DNA from: Isoptericola sediminis
GTDB taxonomy: Bacteria > Actinomycetota > Actinomycetes > Actinomycetales > Cellulomonadaceae
Direction of reading: 5' to 3'
Length of the DNA stretch: 64,000 nt
Assembly (NCBI RefSeq): GCF_013085345.1
Contig: NZ_JABFAJ010000010.1
Span: 1 to 64,000 of the forward strand
Below the pieces are notes generated by a model. That model ran no database searches and was not told the origin of the DNA. It was given only the letters and a program-made list of their open reading frames with translations. Below are positions 45,022 to 54,654 of this stretch, in pieces (positions within the stretch are counted from its first letter, which is position 1; the number at the start of each line of letters is the position of its first letter). The translations under genes and the position numbers were made by a program.

Positions 45022-46716
45022 TCAGTCCGTCGCGGGCTCGAGCTCGAGCAGGATCTGCAGCGCCTGCGAACCGGTCGGCTGCGGCTGGTTGTACGGGTCC
45101 TCCTCCGAGGGCCAGCCGACGTAGTTGACGGTCGAGTACTGCGCCGTGGCCGGACGTGCCCACAGGGCGATGGCGGGGACGTCCTCGACGAAGTGCTGCT
45201 GGATCGTCGCCAGCGCCTCGGAGCGCTCGGCGTCGTCGGTCGTCGCGGCGTAGGTCGCGAGCGCCTCGGTGACGTCCTCGTTCCGGTAGCGGCCGAAGTT
45301 CCACGACGCCGGCTCGCCGAGCGGCTCGTACTGGGCACCGTCCATCATGTTGGAGTACAGGTCCCAGGGGGTGGCGCCGCCGTCGGTCCAGTGCAGCGTG
45401 GCGTCGAAGTTGCCGGGCGGGACGATGTCGGCGAACCAGCCGTCCGCGTTCGCGGGCTGGACGGTGGCCTCGGCGCCGAGCTCGGCCGCGGCGTTCTTGA
45501 TGAGGTCGAGCGCGGTGAGGTAGTCGTTCCAGCCGGCCGGGTTGGTCAGCTCGAAGGTGACGGGCTCGCCGTCGGGGTCCACGAGCTGCTCGCCCACCCC
45601 GGTGTACCCGGCGTCGGTGAGGACCTGCTTGGCGCCCTCGACGTCCGCGGACAGCTCCTCGCCGGCGAGCTCGTCGCTGATGAACTCCTCACCGGCGGGC
45701 AGCGGCAGCCCGGTGACGCTGGTGATGGGCGGGTTGACGCCGGAGGTGGCGACGTCGGTGATCGACTGCCGGTCCAGGGCCATGTTGAGGGCCTGGCGGA
45801 AGGCGACGTCGTCGAACGGCTTCTCCTCGTTGTTGACGAAGAGCGCGTCGATGCCCAGCCCGGCCGCCGCGTACTGGTGGTAGTGCTCCGGGTCGGCGGC
45901 GATGTAGACGTTCTCGTAGTCCGCGATGAACGTCCAGCCCCACTGCGCCTCACCGGTGGTGAGCGCCGTGGTCAGCGCGTTGTTGTCGTTGTACGAGGAG
46001 TAGCGGATCTCCGGCACGGACAGCTCGCCGCCCCAGTAGTCGTCGCGGGCCACGACGGTCGCCGCCTGCGGGGTCCAGGACTCCAGGGTGTACGGACCGG
46101 TGCCCACCGGTTCGGTGTTGGTGTACGTCGTCGGGTCCTCGACGTCCGCCCACAGGTGCTCGGGCACGATGAGCATGTCGGCGAGCTTGGCCGTGTTGAC
46201 GTACTGCGGGGACCCGAAGGTCACGGTGACGGTGGTCCCGTCGGACTCGACGGACTCGATCGGCAGGGCGGAGGTGTTCAGCCCCTCGTGGTCCTGGCGG
46301 AGCTGGATCGAGAAGGCCACGTCCTCGGCGTCGAACGCCTCGCCGTCGGACCAGGTGACGCCCTCGCGCGGCGTGACGACGGCCTGGGTGTAGTCGTCGT
46401 TCCACTCGATGGACTCCGCGAGCCAGGGCTGCGGCTCCTCGGCGGGCTTGGCGTCGTTGGCCATCATCAGCGGTTCGTAGATGACGAAGGCGTAGCCGAG
46501 GGACAGGGCGGCCGAGCCGGTCGCGAAGGGCGACTGGTTCTCGGTCTGGGTCCCGTTCGGCATGCCGACGGTCAGGACCTCGCCGGTGGCCGCGGCGGTC
46601 TGGTCGTCGGCCGTGTCGGCGCTGGTGTCGGTGTCGCCACCGCCGCCGCACGCCGTCGCCAGCAGAGCGACGGCGGCGACCCCGGCGAGCGACGCGGAGA
46701 GCTTGCGGATTCTCAC
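45022..46716 (-). CDS. Extracytoplasmic solute-binding lipoprotein (SBP_bac_5)
   Basis: This 564-residue lipoprotein has a signal peptide ending LLATAC with Cys23. The body follows the oligopeptide/nickel-type family 5 pattern: [18 protein letters not shown] at the start, [31 protein letters not shown] cut by a natural loop, [29 protein letters not shown] and a later region with [12 protein letters not shown]. Members bind oligopeptides, but in cellulolytic species the same family binds cello-oligosaccharides. Given the co-transcribed GH3 enzyme, a short beta-glucoside is the best guess. The GTG start overlaps the upstream stop (GTGA) and follows AAGGAGG. Confidence 0.9.
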   Translation of the reverse strand: MRIRKLSASLAGVAAVALLATACGGGGDTDTSADTADDQTAAATGEVLTVGMPNGTQTENQSPFATGSAALSLGYAFVIYEPLMMANDAKPAEEPQPWLAESIEWNDDYTQAVVTPREGVTWSDGEAFDAEDVAFSIQLRQDHEGLNTSALPIESVESDGTTVTVTFGSPQYVNTAKLADMLIVPEHLWADVEDPTTYTNTEPVGTGPYTLESWTPQAATVVARDDYWGGELSVPEIRYSSYNDNNALTTALTTGEAQWGWTFIADYENVYIAADPEHYHQYAAAGLGIDALFVNNEEKPFDDVAFRQALNMALDRQSITDVATSGVNPPITSVTGLPLPAGEEFISDELAGEELSADVEGAKQVLTDAGYTGVGEQLVDPDGEPVTFELTNPAGWNDYLTALDLIKNAAAELGAEATVQPANADGWFADIVPPGNFDATLHWTDGGATPWDLYSNMMDGAQYEPLGEPASWNFGRYRNEDVTEALATYAATTDDAERSEALATIQQHFVEDVPAIALWARPATAQYSTVNYVGWPSEEDPYNQPQPTGSQALQILLELEPATD

Positions 46717-49337
46717 GGTGTGCCTCCTTGCACGTGTTCTTCGGTGGAGCGTTCCTGGGGGGACGGTCGGTCGGTGGCCCCGTGGACGGGGACGTCCACG
46801 GGGCACCGCAGGTCACGGACGGAGCGGCCGGCCACGAGCCGGTAGGTGCCCGACGGCGTGGTCCAGCCCGCGTGGGCGTCCCACGTCTGCAGCGCGCGGC
46901 GCGGGACCGTGACGTCGACCTCGGCGGTCCCGCCCGGTGCGACGTCGACGACGGCGAAGCCGCCGAGCCAGCGCACGGGCCGGGCCGGGTCACGGACGGC
47001 GGTCCCGGCGGGCGGCTCGACGTACACCTGGACGACCTCCCGGCCCGACCGCGGCCCGGTGTTGCGCACGCGGACCCGCACCACGGCACCGGCCGCGGGG
47101 TCCGCGGGCGGGTCGAGGAGCTCGGCCGCCTCGTAGGACCACGTGGTCCAGCCGAGGCCGTGCCCGAAGGGGGCGGCCGGCTCCTGGCGCGAGGCCGTGC
47201 CGTCGGTGTCGCGCCGGCGCTCCCACGCCCGGTAGCCGACGTCGAGCCGCTCGGTGTAGTCGACGACGCCGTCGGTCGGCACGGCGTGCGGCACCGGGAC
47301 GTCCTCGGCGCGCGCCGGCAGGGTCCAGGGCAGCCGGCCGGACGGCTCGGTGACCCCCGTGAGCACGTCGGCGAGCGCGGCCCCGGCCTCCTGGCCCGGC
47401 AGCCAGGCCCACAGCACCGTGGGCACCTCGGCGAGCCAGGGCAGGAGCACGGGGGCGCCCGCGTTGACGACGACGACGGTGCGCGGGTTCGCGGCCGCCA
47501 CGCGGCGGACGAGCTCGTCCTGGTTGCCGGGCAGCCCGAGGTCCGTGCGGTCGAACCCCTCGGACTCGACCTCGTGGGTGGTGCCCACCACGACCACGGC
47601 GACGTCGGCGGCGCGGGCGGCCTGCTCGGCGGCGTCGAGCTCCTGCTCGGCGGAGGGTCCGGGGCGCCGGTGCACGAGCTGGGCGCGGACGAACCGGTCG
47701 TAGCCGACCGGGTGGACGACCTGCAGCTCGGCGACGAGCTCGGCGGACGACCCCGTGACCCGCGCCGTGGCGGCGACCGGGTGGTTGTGGGCCGAGGCGA
47801 GGATGACGTCCTCGGTGGCGACGACGTCACCGGCGGCGATCTCGTGGCCGTCCAGCACGACGCGGTGCACGCCGACCGTGCCGACCCCGATCTCGTGGAC
47901 GCCCGGCTCGGCCACGTCGACCCGTGCGCTCAGGCGCACGGTGACGTCCTCGGCGTGCAGGTCGGTCATCCAGCCGTCCCACCGCGTCCGCGTCTCGGCA
48001 CGGCGCACCGCACCGGTGCGGTCGAGCACCTCGAGACGCATCCCCGGTGCTCCGGTGACGGGGTCCGTGCACCGGTCCAGGTCCAGGGGAGGCGGGTTGC
48101 GCAGTGCCCGGGACCCCGCCACGACGTCGAGGTGCGACCCCTCCGGCAGCGCCTCGGCGAGCGCGGGGGCCGGGTAGGACAGCCGGTCGGGGACGACGAA
48201 CGAGGAGCCCCCGCCCTGGAAGAACGGTTCGACGGCGGCGGCCCCGAGCAGCGCCACGCGCAGCGGCGCGCGGTTCTCGACGCCCGGCAGCGGCAGGAGC
48301 CCGGCGCGGTCCTGCAGGACGACGGTGGAGCGCGCGGCGAGCTCGCGCAGGAACGTCTCGCGCGCCTCGGGCACGGCGAACGCCGGTCGCGGGGCTCGAC
48401 CTGCCGGGTACGCGGCGTCGTCGCCGGGTGGCGTCAGGCGGCCGACCCGGTGCGCGAGCCGCAGCAGACGTCGCACCTTGTCGTCGAGGTCGGCCTCGGT
48501 GACCGCCCCGGTCTCGAGGGCCGCGCCCAGGCCGTCGCCCCAGGCGCCGTCGGGACCGGGCATCTGCAGGTCGAGCCCGCCGCGGACGGCCGGCGCGACG
48601 GAGCGGGTGGCGACCCAGTCGGAGACGACGAGCCCGTCGAACCCCCACTCGTCCTTGAGCACCCCGGTCAGCAGCGGCCGGTGCTCGAGCACCTGTGCGG
48701 CGGTGGTGCCGTCGTCGACGCCGCTGTAGGCGCCCATGACGCTCCACGCGCCCGCCGCGACGAGCCGTTCGAACGGCGCCAGGTAGACCTCGCGCAGCGT
48801 GCGGGGGTCGACCCGGGCGAGGTAGCGGGTGCGGTCCGTCTCGGAGTCGTTCGCGACGTAGTGCTTGACGCACATGCCGACGCCGTCCTCCTGGGCGGCC
48901 GTGACGACCGCGACGGCGACCTCGGCCGTCAGGTGCGGATCCTCGCTGTAGCACTCGAAGTGCCGGCCGGCGACGGGGGTGCGCTGGAGGTTCACCTGGG
49001 GTGCGAGCACCAGGTGCACCCCGTGGCGGCGGGCCTCGGCGGCGAACAGTCGGCCCACCCCGCGGGCCGCCCCGACGTCCCAGGTGGCGGCGAGCGCGGA
49101 GGGGGCCGGCAGCATCGCGGAGCTGGACGAGCCGTCAGGCCGGCGCACACCGACCGGGCCGTCCGACATGACGACGGGCGCGAGCCCGATGCGCTCGATC
49201 CCCCGGGTCGACCACATGCCCGCACCGACGACGAGGGAGGCCTTCTCCTCGGCTGTCAGGCGGGCGAGGAGCCCGTCCAGAACGGCCTCCTCGTTGGGTG
49301 TCCCGACGGTCGTCGGGAGGGCGGTCGGCGATGACAC
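46713..49337 (-). CDS. GH3 beta-glucosidase with PA14 insert
   Basis: This 874-residue enzyme has no signal peptide and should act in the cytoplasm on imported glucosides. The catalytic TIM barrel carries the nucleophile Asp240 in GLVVSDW and the substrate-binding KHYVANDSETDR. The second domain supplies the acid/base region in the ESEGFDRTDLGLP segment. A PA14-like insert of about 120 residues, from GMRLEVLDRTGAV to EIAAGDVV, splits the second domain, and the end is a fibronectin-like domain (REVVQVYVEPPAG). The GTG at 49337 follows CAGGAGACATCGC. It is the first gene of the transporter operon and opposite the TetR gene. Confidence 0.92.
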   Translation of the reverse strand: MSSPTALPTTVGTPNEEAVLDGLLARLTAEEKASLVVGAGMWSTRGIERIGLAPVVMSDGPVGVRRPDGSSSSAMLPAPSALAATWDVGAARGVGRLFAAEARRHGVHLVLAPQVNLQRTPVAGRHFECYSEDPHLTAEVAVAVVTAAQEDGVGMCVKHYVANDSETDRTRYLARVDPRTLREVYLAPFERLVAAGAWSVMGAYSGVDDGTTAAQVLEHRPLLTGVLKDEWGFDGLVVSDWVATRSVAPAVRGGLDLQMPGPDGAWGDGLGAALETGAVTEADLDDKVRRLLRLAHRVGRLTPPGDDAAYPAGRAPRPAFAVPEARETFLRELAARSTVVLQDRAGLLPLPGVENRAPLRVALLGAAAVEPFFQGGGSSFVVPDRLSYPAPALAEALPEGSHLDVVAGSRALRNPPPLDLDRCTDPVTGAPGMRLEVLDRTGAVRRAETRTRWDGWMTDLHAEDVTVRLSARVDVAEPGVHEIGVGTVGVHRVVLDGHEIAAGDVVATEDVILASAHNHPVAATARVTGSSAELVAELQVVHPVGYDRFVRAQLVHRRPGPSAEQELDAAEQAARAADVAVVVVGTTHEVESEGFDRTDLGLPGNQDELVRRVAAANPRTVVVVNAGAPVLLPWLAEVPTVLWAWLPGQEAGAALADVLTGVTEPSGRLPWTLPARAEDVPVPHAVPTDGVVDYTERLDVGYRAWERRRDTDGTASRQEPAAPFGHGLGWTTWSYEAAELLDPPADPAAGAVVRVRVRNTGPRSGREVVQVYVEPPAGTAVRDPARPVRWLGGFAVVDVAPGGTAEVDVTVPRRALQTWDAHAGWTTPSGTYRLVAGRSVRDLRCPVDVPVHGATDRPSPQERSTEEHVQGGTP

Positions 49338-49390
49338 GCGATGTCTCCTGTCCGGCGCGGCTGTGCGTCGCGTCACAGTGAACCATACTT

Positions 49391-49408
49391 ACTTACTTGT
49401 TAGTAAGT
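49391..49408. promoter_or_regulatory. Palindromic operator between beta-glucosidase operon and TetR gene
   Basis: ACTTACT-TGTT-AGTAAGT has two perfect 7-base arms with a 4-base centre. It lies between two TATGGT elements: one at 49423-49428 (plus strand, ending six bases before the TetR ATG, so probably leaderless) and one at 49387-49382 (minus strand, about 45 bases before the beta-glucosidase start). It is the likely TetR binding site and would cover both -35 regions. A third partial ACTTAC copy overlaps the left arm. Confidence 0.75.
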
Positions 49409-49434
49409 GGATTGGATCACAGTATGGTGACGTC

Positions 49435-50094
49435 ATGAGCCAGGCCACACCTCCCCGGTCCCGCCGCGTCCCCCGTGCCGAGCGGCGCGAGGAGATCCTG
49501 GCGGCCGCCGCCCGCGTGTTCGGCTCCAAGGGGTACCGCGCCGGCTCGCTCGCCGAGGTCGCGGAGCAGGTCGGCATCACGCACGCCGGGGTGCTGCACC
49601 ACTTCGGGAGCAAGGACCGGCTGCTGTGGGAGGTGCTCGAGTACCGCGACCGCGTCGACGTCGAGCATCTGGAGGGCCAGCACATCCCCGGCGGGCTCGA
49701 GCTGTTCCGGCACCTGGTCACCACGGCCCGGCGCAACGCCGACCGCCGCGGCATCGTGCAGGCCTACACGGTCCTGACCGGCGAGGCCGTCACCGACGGG
49801 CACCCGGCCGCGGACCGGGCACGGACCCGCTTCGGGGTGCTGCGCGAGGACATCGCGTCGGCGCTGCGCACCGTCGCGGACGAGCGCGGCGTCGACCTCG
49901 CGGAGCAGGACGCCGTGCGGGCGGCCAGCGCCGTCATCGGGGTGATGGACGGACTGCAGACCCAGTGGCTGCTCGACCCGGAGGTCGTCGACCTGGCCGA
50001 GTCGACCGCGTTCGCGATCGAGGCGATCCTCCGGGCCGTGCTGCCCGGGGTCGAACCGCTGCCGGACTCCCCCGGGGCGTCCGGGGCACCGTGA
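49435..50094 (+). CDS. TetR-family repressor of the beta-glucoside operon
   Basis: This 219-residue protein has the TetR helix-turn-helix at residues 20-65 (AAARVFGSKGYRAGSLAEVAEQV, read in two parts; then THAGVLHHFGSKDRLLWEVL). The ligand-binding half is helical, with no assigned family name. It is divergent from the GH3 gene across a 97-base region holding the palindrome, which suggests it represses the operon and itself until a sugar or glucoside binds. The ATG at 49435 is six bases after the -10 element, so the mRNA may lack a leader. Confidence 0.88.
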   Translation: MSQATPPRSRRVPRAERREEILAAAARVFGSKGYRAGSLAEVAEQVGITHAGVLHHFGSKDRLLWEVLEYRDRVDVEHLEGQHIPGGLELFRHLVTTARRNADRRGIVQAYTVLTGEAVTDGHPAADRARTRFGVLREDIASALRTVADERGVDLAEQDAVRAASAVIGVMDGLQTQWLLDPEVVDLAESTAFAIEAILRAVLPGVEPLPDSPGASGAP

Positions 50095-50106
50095 CGGACG
50101 CGCGCG

Positions 50107-50442
50107 TCAGGCCGGGCGTGGCGCGTACATGATCACCGCGACGCCGACCAGGCACACGAGGGCGCCGATCACGTCCCAGCGGTCCGGGCGGAACCCGTCG
50201 ACCGCCATCCCCCAGACCAGCGACCCGGCGACGAACACCCCGCCGTAGGCGGCGAGGATGCGGCCGAAGTGGGCGTCCGGCTGCAGCGTGGCGAAGAACC
50301 CGTACAGGCCGAGCGCGATCACCCCCGCGCCGATCCAGAGCCAGCCCCGATGCTCGCGGACGCCCTGCCACACCAACCAGGCGCCGCCGATCTCGAACAG
50401 GGCGGCGGCCACGAACAGGACGACGGATCTCAGCACGGTCAT
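50107..50442 (-). CDS. ynfA: YnfA/UPF0060 small membrane protein
   Basis: This 111-residue protein with four hydrophobic helices matches the UPF0060 (YnfA) family closely ([25 protein letters not shown] and [19 protein letters not shown]). It is related to small multidrug resistance transporters, and some members export cations or dyes. The helix-1 glutamate is present (FEIGGAW). It is convergent with the TetR gene (12 bases apart). Confidence 0.92.
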   Translation of the reverse strand: MTVLRSVVLFVAAALFEIGGAWLVWQGVREHRGWLWIGAGVIALGLYGFFATLQPDAHFGRILAAYGGVFVAGSLVWGMAVDGFRPDRWDVIGALVCLVGVAVIMYAPRPA

Positions 50443-50482
50443 GATCCAGTCTCCCGCCGTCGGCGGCCGAGGGCGCGAGCTC

Positions 50483-51277
50483 TCAGCGGCCGAAGACCTG
50501 GGTCCACCACGGGCCGCCCTGGCCGGGTTCCTTCCCGAGGCCGTGACGCGTGTGCGAGCACTCGAGGATGTTCGCCCGGTGGCCGGGGCTGTCCATCCAG
50601 GCCTGCACGACCGCCGCCGCGTCCCGCTGCCCGACGGCGATGTTCTCGGCCGCCAGCCCGCTCACGCCCGCGGCGTCCGCCCGGTCCCAGGGGGTCAGAC
50701 CATCGGGGTCGGTGTGGTCGAAGTAGTCGCGCACGCGCATGTCCTGCGAGTGCGCCGTCGCGAGCGCGTCGAGCTCGGGGTCCTGCCGGAGCGGTCCGCA
50801 CCCGGCGTCCGCCCGCTCCGCGTTGACGAGCTCGAGCACCGCGGCGGCCGCGGCGCCGGCCGGGTCCTCGCCGTCCGCGCGACCGGAGCCCTCGTCCCCC
50901 GGCTTCTCCGAGGCCGCCCGGGGGTCGGGCGTCGGAGACGGCGCGGGCTGCACCCGCACCGCGGGGGCGACCTCTTCCGTCGAGCGTTCGCCGTCCACGA
51001 CGATCGCCGGCCCGAGGTTCGCGGCGACGTCCGGGGACGGCCCCGGACCCCCCGGCCCTGCGGCGTCCGTCACGCCGGGGGGACCCACGGGGCGGACGAA
51101 CGACGGCCCGGCCGGCGCAGCCGCGGTCGATCCCGCGGGATCCGCTCGCTCCGGACCCGGCCGGAGCGCGTCAGGGGCGACCCCGGCGAGGACGGCCAGC
51201 AGGCCCAGGCCGATGACCAACGGAACACCGAACAGAACGGGCGAACGCCACGAGGGCACGGCATGTCGAGGGCTCAT
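50483..51277 (-). CDS. CAP-domain (YkwD-like) exported protein
   Basis: This 264-residue protein has an N-terminal hydrophobic segment ([19 protein letters not shown]) that acts as a signal anchor and a disordered Pro/Ala/Gly-rich linker of about 120 residues. A C-terminal CAP domain has [24 protein letters not shown], then [21 protein letters not shown] (split here) and [22 protein letters not shown] proteins are secreted and often act on or near the cell wall. The exact function is unknown. The ATG at 51277 is used, and a GTG one codon upstream is possible. Confidence 0.85.
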   Translation of the reverse strand: MSPRHAVPSWRSPVLFGVPLVIGLGLLAVLAGVAPDALRPGPERADPAGSTAAAPAGPSFVRPVGPPGVTDAAGPGGPGPSPDVAANLGPAIVVDGERSTEEVAPAVRVQPAPSPTPDPRAASEKPGDEGSGRADGEDPAGAAAAAVLELVNAERADAGCGPLRQDPELDALATAHSQDMRVRDYFDHTDPDGLTPWDRADAAGVSGLAAENIAVGQRDAAAVVQAWMDSPGHRANILECSHTRHGLGKEPGQGGPWWTQVFGR

Positions 51278-51328
51278 CACCGCCGCACGCTACCGGTCGC
51301 CAGGGCCGATGCCCAGGGTCGATGCTGC

Positions 51329-52270
51329 TCAGCGCTGCGCGAGATGCCGCTCGTAGGCCGGGGTGCGCCGGACGGCCTGGCGGTGGGCCTCGTGCGCGGC
51401 CGCACGCACGGCCTCGACGTCGAACCGCTTCTCGGCGTCGCGACGCCAGCCGACGTACTGGGTCCAGGCGAGGGGCTCGCCCTCGAGGGCCACGGGCGTC
51501 ACCCCCGGCTGGTCGAGCAGCAGCGGCTGCACCAGCGCGACGGCGTGGTTGTCCCGCACCTGCTCGATGGCCGAGGCGCGCTCGGTCTCGCTGACCTCAC
51601 GCGGGGTGAAGCCGGACCGGACGCACGCCGCCACGAAGCACCGCTCGAAGCACCCCTCCCCCGGTGCCGAGAGCCAGTACTCCTCCGCCAGCTCGGCGAG
51701 CGGGACGACCTCGTCGTCGGCCAGCCGGTGCGCGTCGGAGAGCAGCACGAACACCGGGTCGGTGAACAGCCGGGTCCACACCACGTCGCCGTCGGTGGGC
51801 AGCACCTCGTTCTCGCAGGCGCCGACGAGCGCCAGGTCGAGGTCACCGGCCGCGAGCCGCCGGGTCGCCTCCTGCGCCGACCACGCCGTGAACGACGTCA
51901 GCGCGATGCCGGTCAGGTCGGCGCGCAACCGGTTGAGGAAGATCCCGCCCAGCACCGTGGCGACGGTCCCCACCCGGAGCGCGGTCACGACGTCGGTCCG
52001 GCCGCTGACGTGGCGGCGCACGTCCTCGCCGAACGCGTCCATGGCCGGCAGGAGCACGCGGGCGTGCCGGAGGACGAGATCGCCCAGCGGGGTGGGCCGG
52101 GCACCGCGGCGGTCCCGGACGAACACGGAGCCGCCGAGGGCGTCGTCGATCCGGTTGAGCTGCGCGGTCAGGGCAGGTTGCGCCATCCCCAGCGCGGCGG
52201 CCGCGCGGGTCACGCTGCCGTGCTCCGCGACGGCGGTCACGAGCCGGAGGTGGCGGAGGTCGATCTCCAT
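51329..52270 (-). CDS. LysR-family transcriptional regulator
   Basis: This 313-residue regulator has the LysR winged helix (LRLVTAVAEHGSVTRAAAAL, then MAQPALTAQLNRIDDALG with FVRDRRGARPTPLGDLVL) and a periplasmic-binding-like effector domain of about 200 residues. It is divergent from the alpha/beta hydrolase gene (132 bases between starts), which would be a typical LysR target. The ligand is unknown. The ATG start at 52270 is clear. Confidence 0.9.
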   Translation of the reverse strand: MEIDLRHLRLVTAVAEHGSVTRAAAALGMAQPALTAQLNRIDDALGGSVFVRDRRGARPTPLGDLVLRHARVLLPAMDAFGEDVRRHVSGRTDVVTALRVGTVATVLGGIFLNRLRADLTGIALTSFTAWSAQEATRRLAAGDLDLALVGACENEVLPTDGDVVWTRLFTDPVFVLLSDAHRLADDEVVPLAELAEEYWLSAPGEGCFERCFVAACVRSGFTPREVSETERASAIEQVRDNHAVALVQPLLLDQPGVTPVALEGEPLAWTQYVGWRRDAEKRFDVEAVRAAAHEAHRQAVRRTPAYERHLAQR

Positions 52271-52402
52271 ACCGGGATGGTATCCCGGGCATCCTGTCGG
52301 GGGGATGGATCTGCGGCGTGTGCCTGGTCACCAGGCGGACGCAGCCGCGGGCGACATAGGCTCCTGGGGCAATGGTGCCGCACGACGGCGGGAGGAGTCA
52401 TC

Positions 52403-53164
52403 ATGGCGGAGCGCGTGACGTTCGCGAGCAGCACCGGACCGATGCTGGCCGGCATCATCGACGAGCCGGAGGGGGAGGTGCGCGGCTGGGGCGTGTTCGT
52501 CCACGGCTTCACGCTCGGCAAGGACTCCCCGGCGGCAGCGCGCATCTCCAAGCAGCTCGCGGCCGAGGGCATCGGCATGCTGCGTTTCGACAACCTCGGT
52601 CTCGGCGACTCCGAGGGTGACTGGGGCGACGGCTCCTTCACGATCAAGGTCGCCGACGTCGTGCGCGCCGCCGAGTTCATGGCCGACCGGGGCACCCCGG
52701 TCGAGCTGCTCGTGGGCCACTCCTGGGGTGGCGCCGCCGCGATCGCCGCCGCGCCCGAGATCCCCGGCGTCCGGGCGGTGGCCTCCGTGTGCGCACCCTT
52801 CGACCCCAGCCACGCCGAGAACCACTACGACGACCTGGTCGACCAGGTGCTGGAGGAGGGCAACGCCGTCTGGCAGGTCGGCGGCAAGCGGCTCAACCTC
52901 AAGCGCGGCATGGTCGAGGACGTCCGGGACGCCGACCTGGAGCACCGCATCTCCGAGCTCGACACCCCGCTGATGATCATGCACTCGCCCACCGACCAGA
53001 TCGTCGGCATCGAGAACGCGAGCAAGATCTTCGCCGCGGCCCGCCACCCACGCAGCTTCGTCTCCCTCGAGGGGTCCGACCACCTGCTCACGCGACCCGG
53101 TCAGGCGCAGCGCGCCGCCCGGATCATCAGCGCCTGGGCCAACCAGTACCTGCGCGAGGACTGA
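52403..53164 (+). CDS. Alpha/beta hydrolase
   Basis: This 253-residue cytoplasmic hydrolase has HGFTLGKDSP at the oxyanion loop, FDNLGLGDSEG, the nucleophile elbow GHSWGG (Ser near residue 104), the acid in HSPTDQIVG and the histidine in EGSDHLL. It resembles esterases with an OsmC-linked relative (the HGFTLGKDSPAA pattern). The substrate is unknown. The ATG follows GGAGGAGTCATC, a strong site. It is divergent from the LysR gene, which may regulate it, and 30 bases precede the potassium transporter. Confidence 0.82.
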   Translation: MAERVTFASSTGPMLAGIIDEPEGEVRGWGVFVHGFTLGKDSPAAARISKQLAAEGIGMLRFDNLGLGDSEGDWGDGSFTIKVADVVRAAEFMADRGTPVELLVGHSWGGAAAIAAAPEIPGVRAVASVCAPFDPSHAENHYDDLVDQVLEEGNAVWQVGGKRLNLKRGMVEDVRDADLEHRISELDTPLMIMHSPTDQIVGIENASKIFAAARHPRSFVSLEGSDHLLTRPGQAQRAARIISAWANQYLRED

Positions 53165-53194
53165 CCACCGGACCGGTGCGGGGCGGGCCGGACG

Positions 53195-54637
53195 GTGCCA
53201 CAGTTGTCCTTCGTGCAGTCACGCATCCTGCGGCTCCTGGCCGACCGCCGTCGTTCCCCCGCGGTCTCCCCGGCGAGCCTGCGCCGACGGCCCGCGCGAG
53301 TGGTCGCCGCCGGCTTCCTCGGTGCCATCGCCGCCGGCACCCTCCTGCTGAGCCTGCCCGTCGCCGCGACGGGGCGGACCGCCTCGGTCGTCGAGGCGTT
53401 CTTCACCGCGACCTCGGCCGCCTGCGTGACGGGGCTCGTCGTCGTCGACACCGAGACCTTCTGGTCGCCGTTCGGGCAGGCCGTCATCCTCGTGCTCGTC
53501 CAGATCGGCGGCTTCGGCGTGATGACGGTGGCCAGCCTGCTCGGGCTGCTGCTGTCCCGGCGCATGGGGCTGCGCACCCGGCTCGTCGCCGCGGAGTCGA
53601 CCCACACCATCGGGCTCGGCGAGGTCCGCCGCGTGATGATCGGCGCGCTGCAGTTCACCGTGATCGCCGAGGTGCTCGTGGCGACGGTCATCACGCTCCG
53701 GCTGCGCGTCGGCTACGGCGAGTCCGTCGCCCACGCCACCTGGTCCGGCCTGTTCCACTCCGTGTCGGCCTTCAACAACGCCGGGTTCTCGCTGTACGGC
53801 GACTCGCTGATGCGGTTCGTCACGGACCCCTGGGTCTGCCTGCCGATCAGCGCGGCGGTGATCATCGGCGGCATCGGTTTCCCGGTGCTCGTCGAGCTCA
53901 CCCGGCGCACCACCTCCGGCGACCGCCCCGTGCTGCTGCTGCGCCGCCCCGGGCGCTGGAGCGTGCACACCCGCCTGACGCTGCTCATGACCGCCGTGCT
54001 GCTGGCCGTCGCCACCCTGTTCTTCCTGGCCGTCGAGTGGGCCAACCCGCGCACGTTCGGTCCGCTGGACGTCCCCGGCAAGATGCTGGCCGCCTTCACC
54101 CAGGCCGTCATGCCGCGCACGGCGGGGTTCAACAGCATCGACACCGAAGGCCTGAACCACGGGTCGTGGTTCTTCACCGACATCCTGATGTTCATCGGGG
54201 GCGGCAGCGGCGGCACCGCCGGCGGGGTGAAGGTCGGCACGCTGGCGGTGCTGGCCGTCGTCCTGTGGGCCGAGCTGCGCGGCGACCCCGACGTGACCGC
54301 CTTCGACCGGCGGCTCGCCCCCTTCACCCAGCGCCAGGCCGGGACCGTCGCGCTCGTCGCGATGGCCGCCGTCGTCGTCACGACCCTCGCCATCACCGTC
54401 ACGGTGCCGCCGGAGGTGGTCCCGCTGGACCGCGTGCTGTTCGAGGTCGTCTCGGCGCTGAGCACCACCGGTCTGTCCACCGGCATCACCGGCGACCTGG
54501 AGCCGTGGCACCAGTGCCTGCTGGCCCTGCTGATGTTCCTGGGACGCCTCGGCCCCATCACGCTGGGCACCGGGCTCGCGCTGCGCGAGCGCCGACGGCT
54601 CTACCGGCGGCCCGAGTCCGCCGTCGTCATCGGCTGA
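53195..54637 (+). CDS. KtrB/TrkH-family potassium transporter subunit
   Basis: This 480-residue membrane protein has the four M1-P-M2 units of Ktr/Trk channels. The selectivity-filter loops are TSAACVTGLVV, SAFNNAGFSL, PRTAGFNSID and LSTTGLSTGIT. Length and the C-terminal pattern fit KtrB, which normally needs a cytoplasmic RCK subunit (KtrA). None is present here, so the partner is encoded elsewhere. GTG 53195 is taken as the start. A GTG at 53213 is also possible. Confidence 0.92.
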   Translation: MPQLSFVQSRILRLLADRRRSPAVSPASLRRRPARVVAAGFLGAIAAGTLLLSLPVAATGRTASVVEAFFTATSAACVTGLVVVDTETFWSPFGQAVILVLVQIGGFGVMTVASLLGLLLSRRMGLRTRLVAAESTHTIGLGEVRRVMIGALQFTVIAEVLVATVITLRLRVGYGESVAHATWSGLFHSVSAFNNAGFSLYGDSLMRFVTDPWVCLPISAAVIIGGIGFPVLVELTRRTTSGDRPVLLLRRPGRWSVHTRLTLLMTAVLLAVATLFFLAVEWANPRTFGPLDVPGKMLAAFTQAVMPRTAGFNSIDTEGLNHGSWFFTDILMFIGGGSGGTAGGVKVGTLAVLAVVLWAELRGDPDVTAFDRRLAPFTQRQAGTVALVAMAAVVVTTLAITVTVPPEVVPLDRVLFEVVSALSTTGLSTGITGDLEPWHQCLLALLMFLGRLGPITLGTGLALRERRRLYRRPESAVVIG

Positions 54638-54654
54638 CCGGCCGTGGCGGCGGG

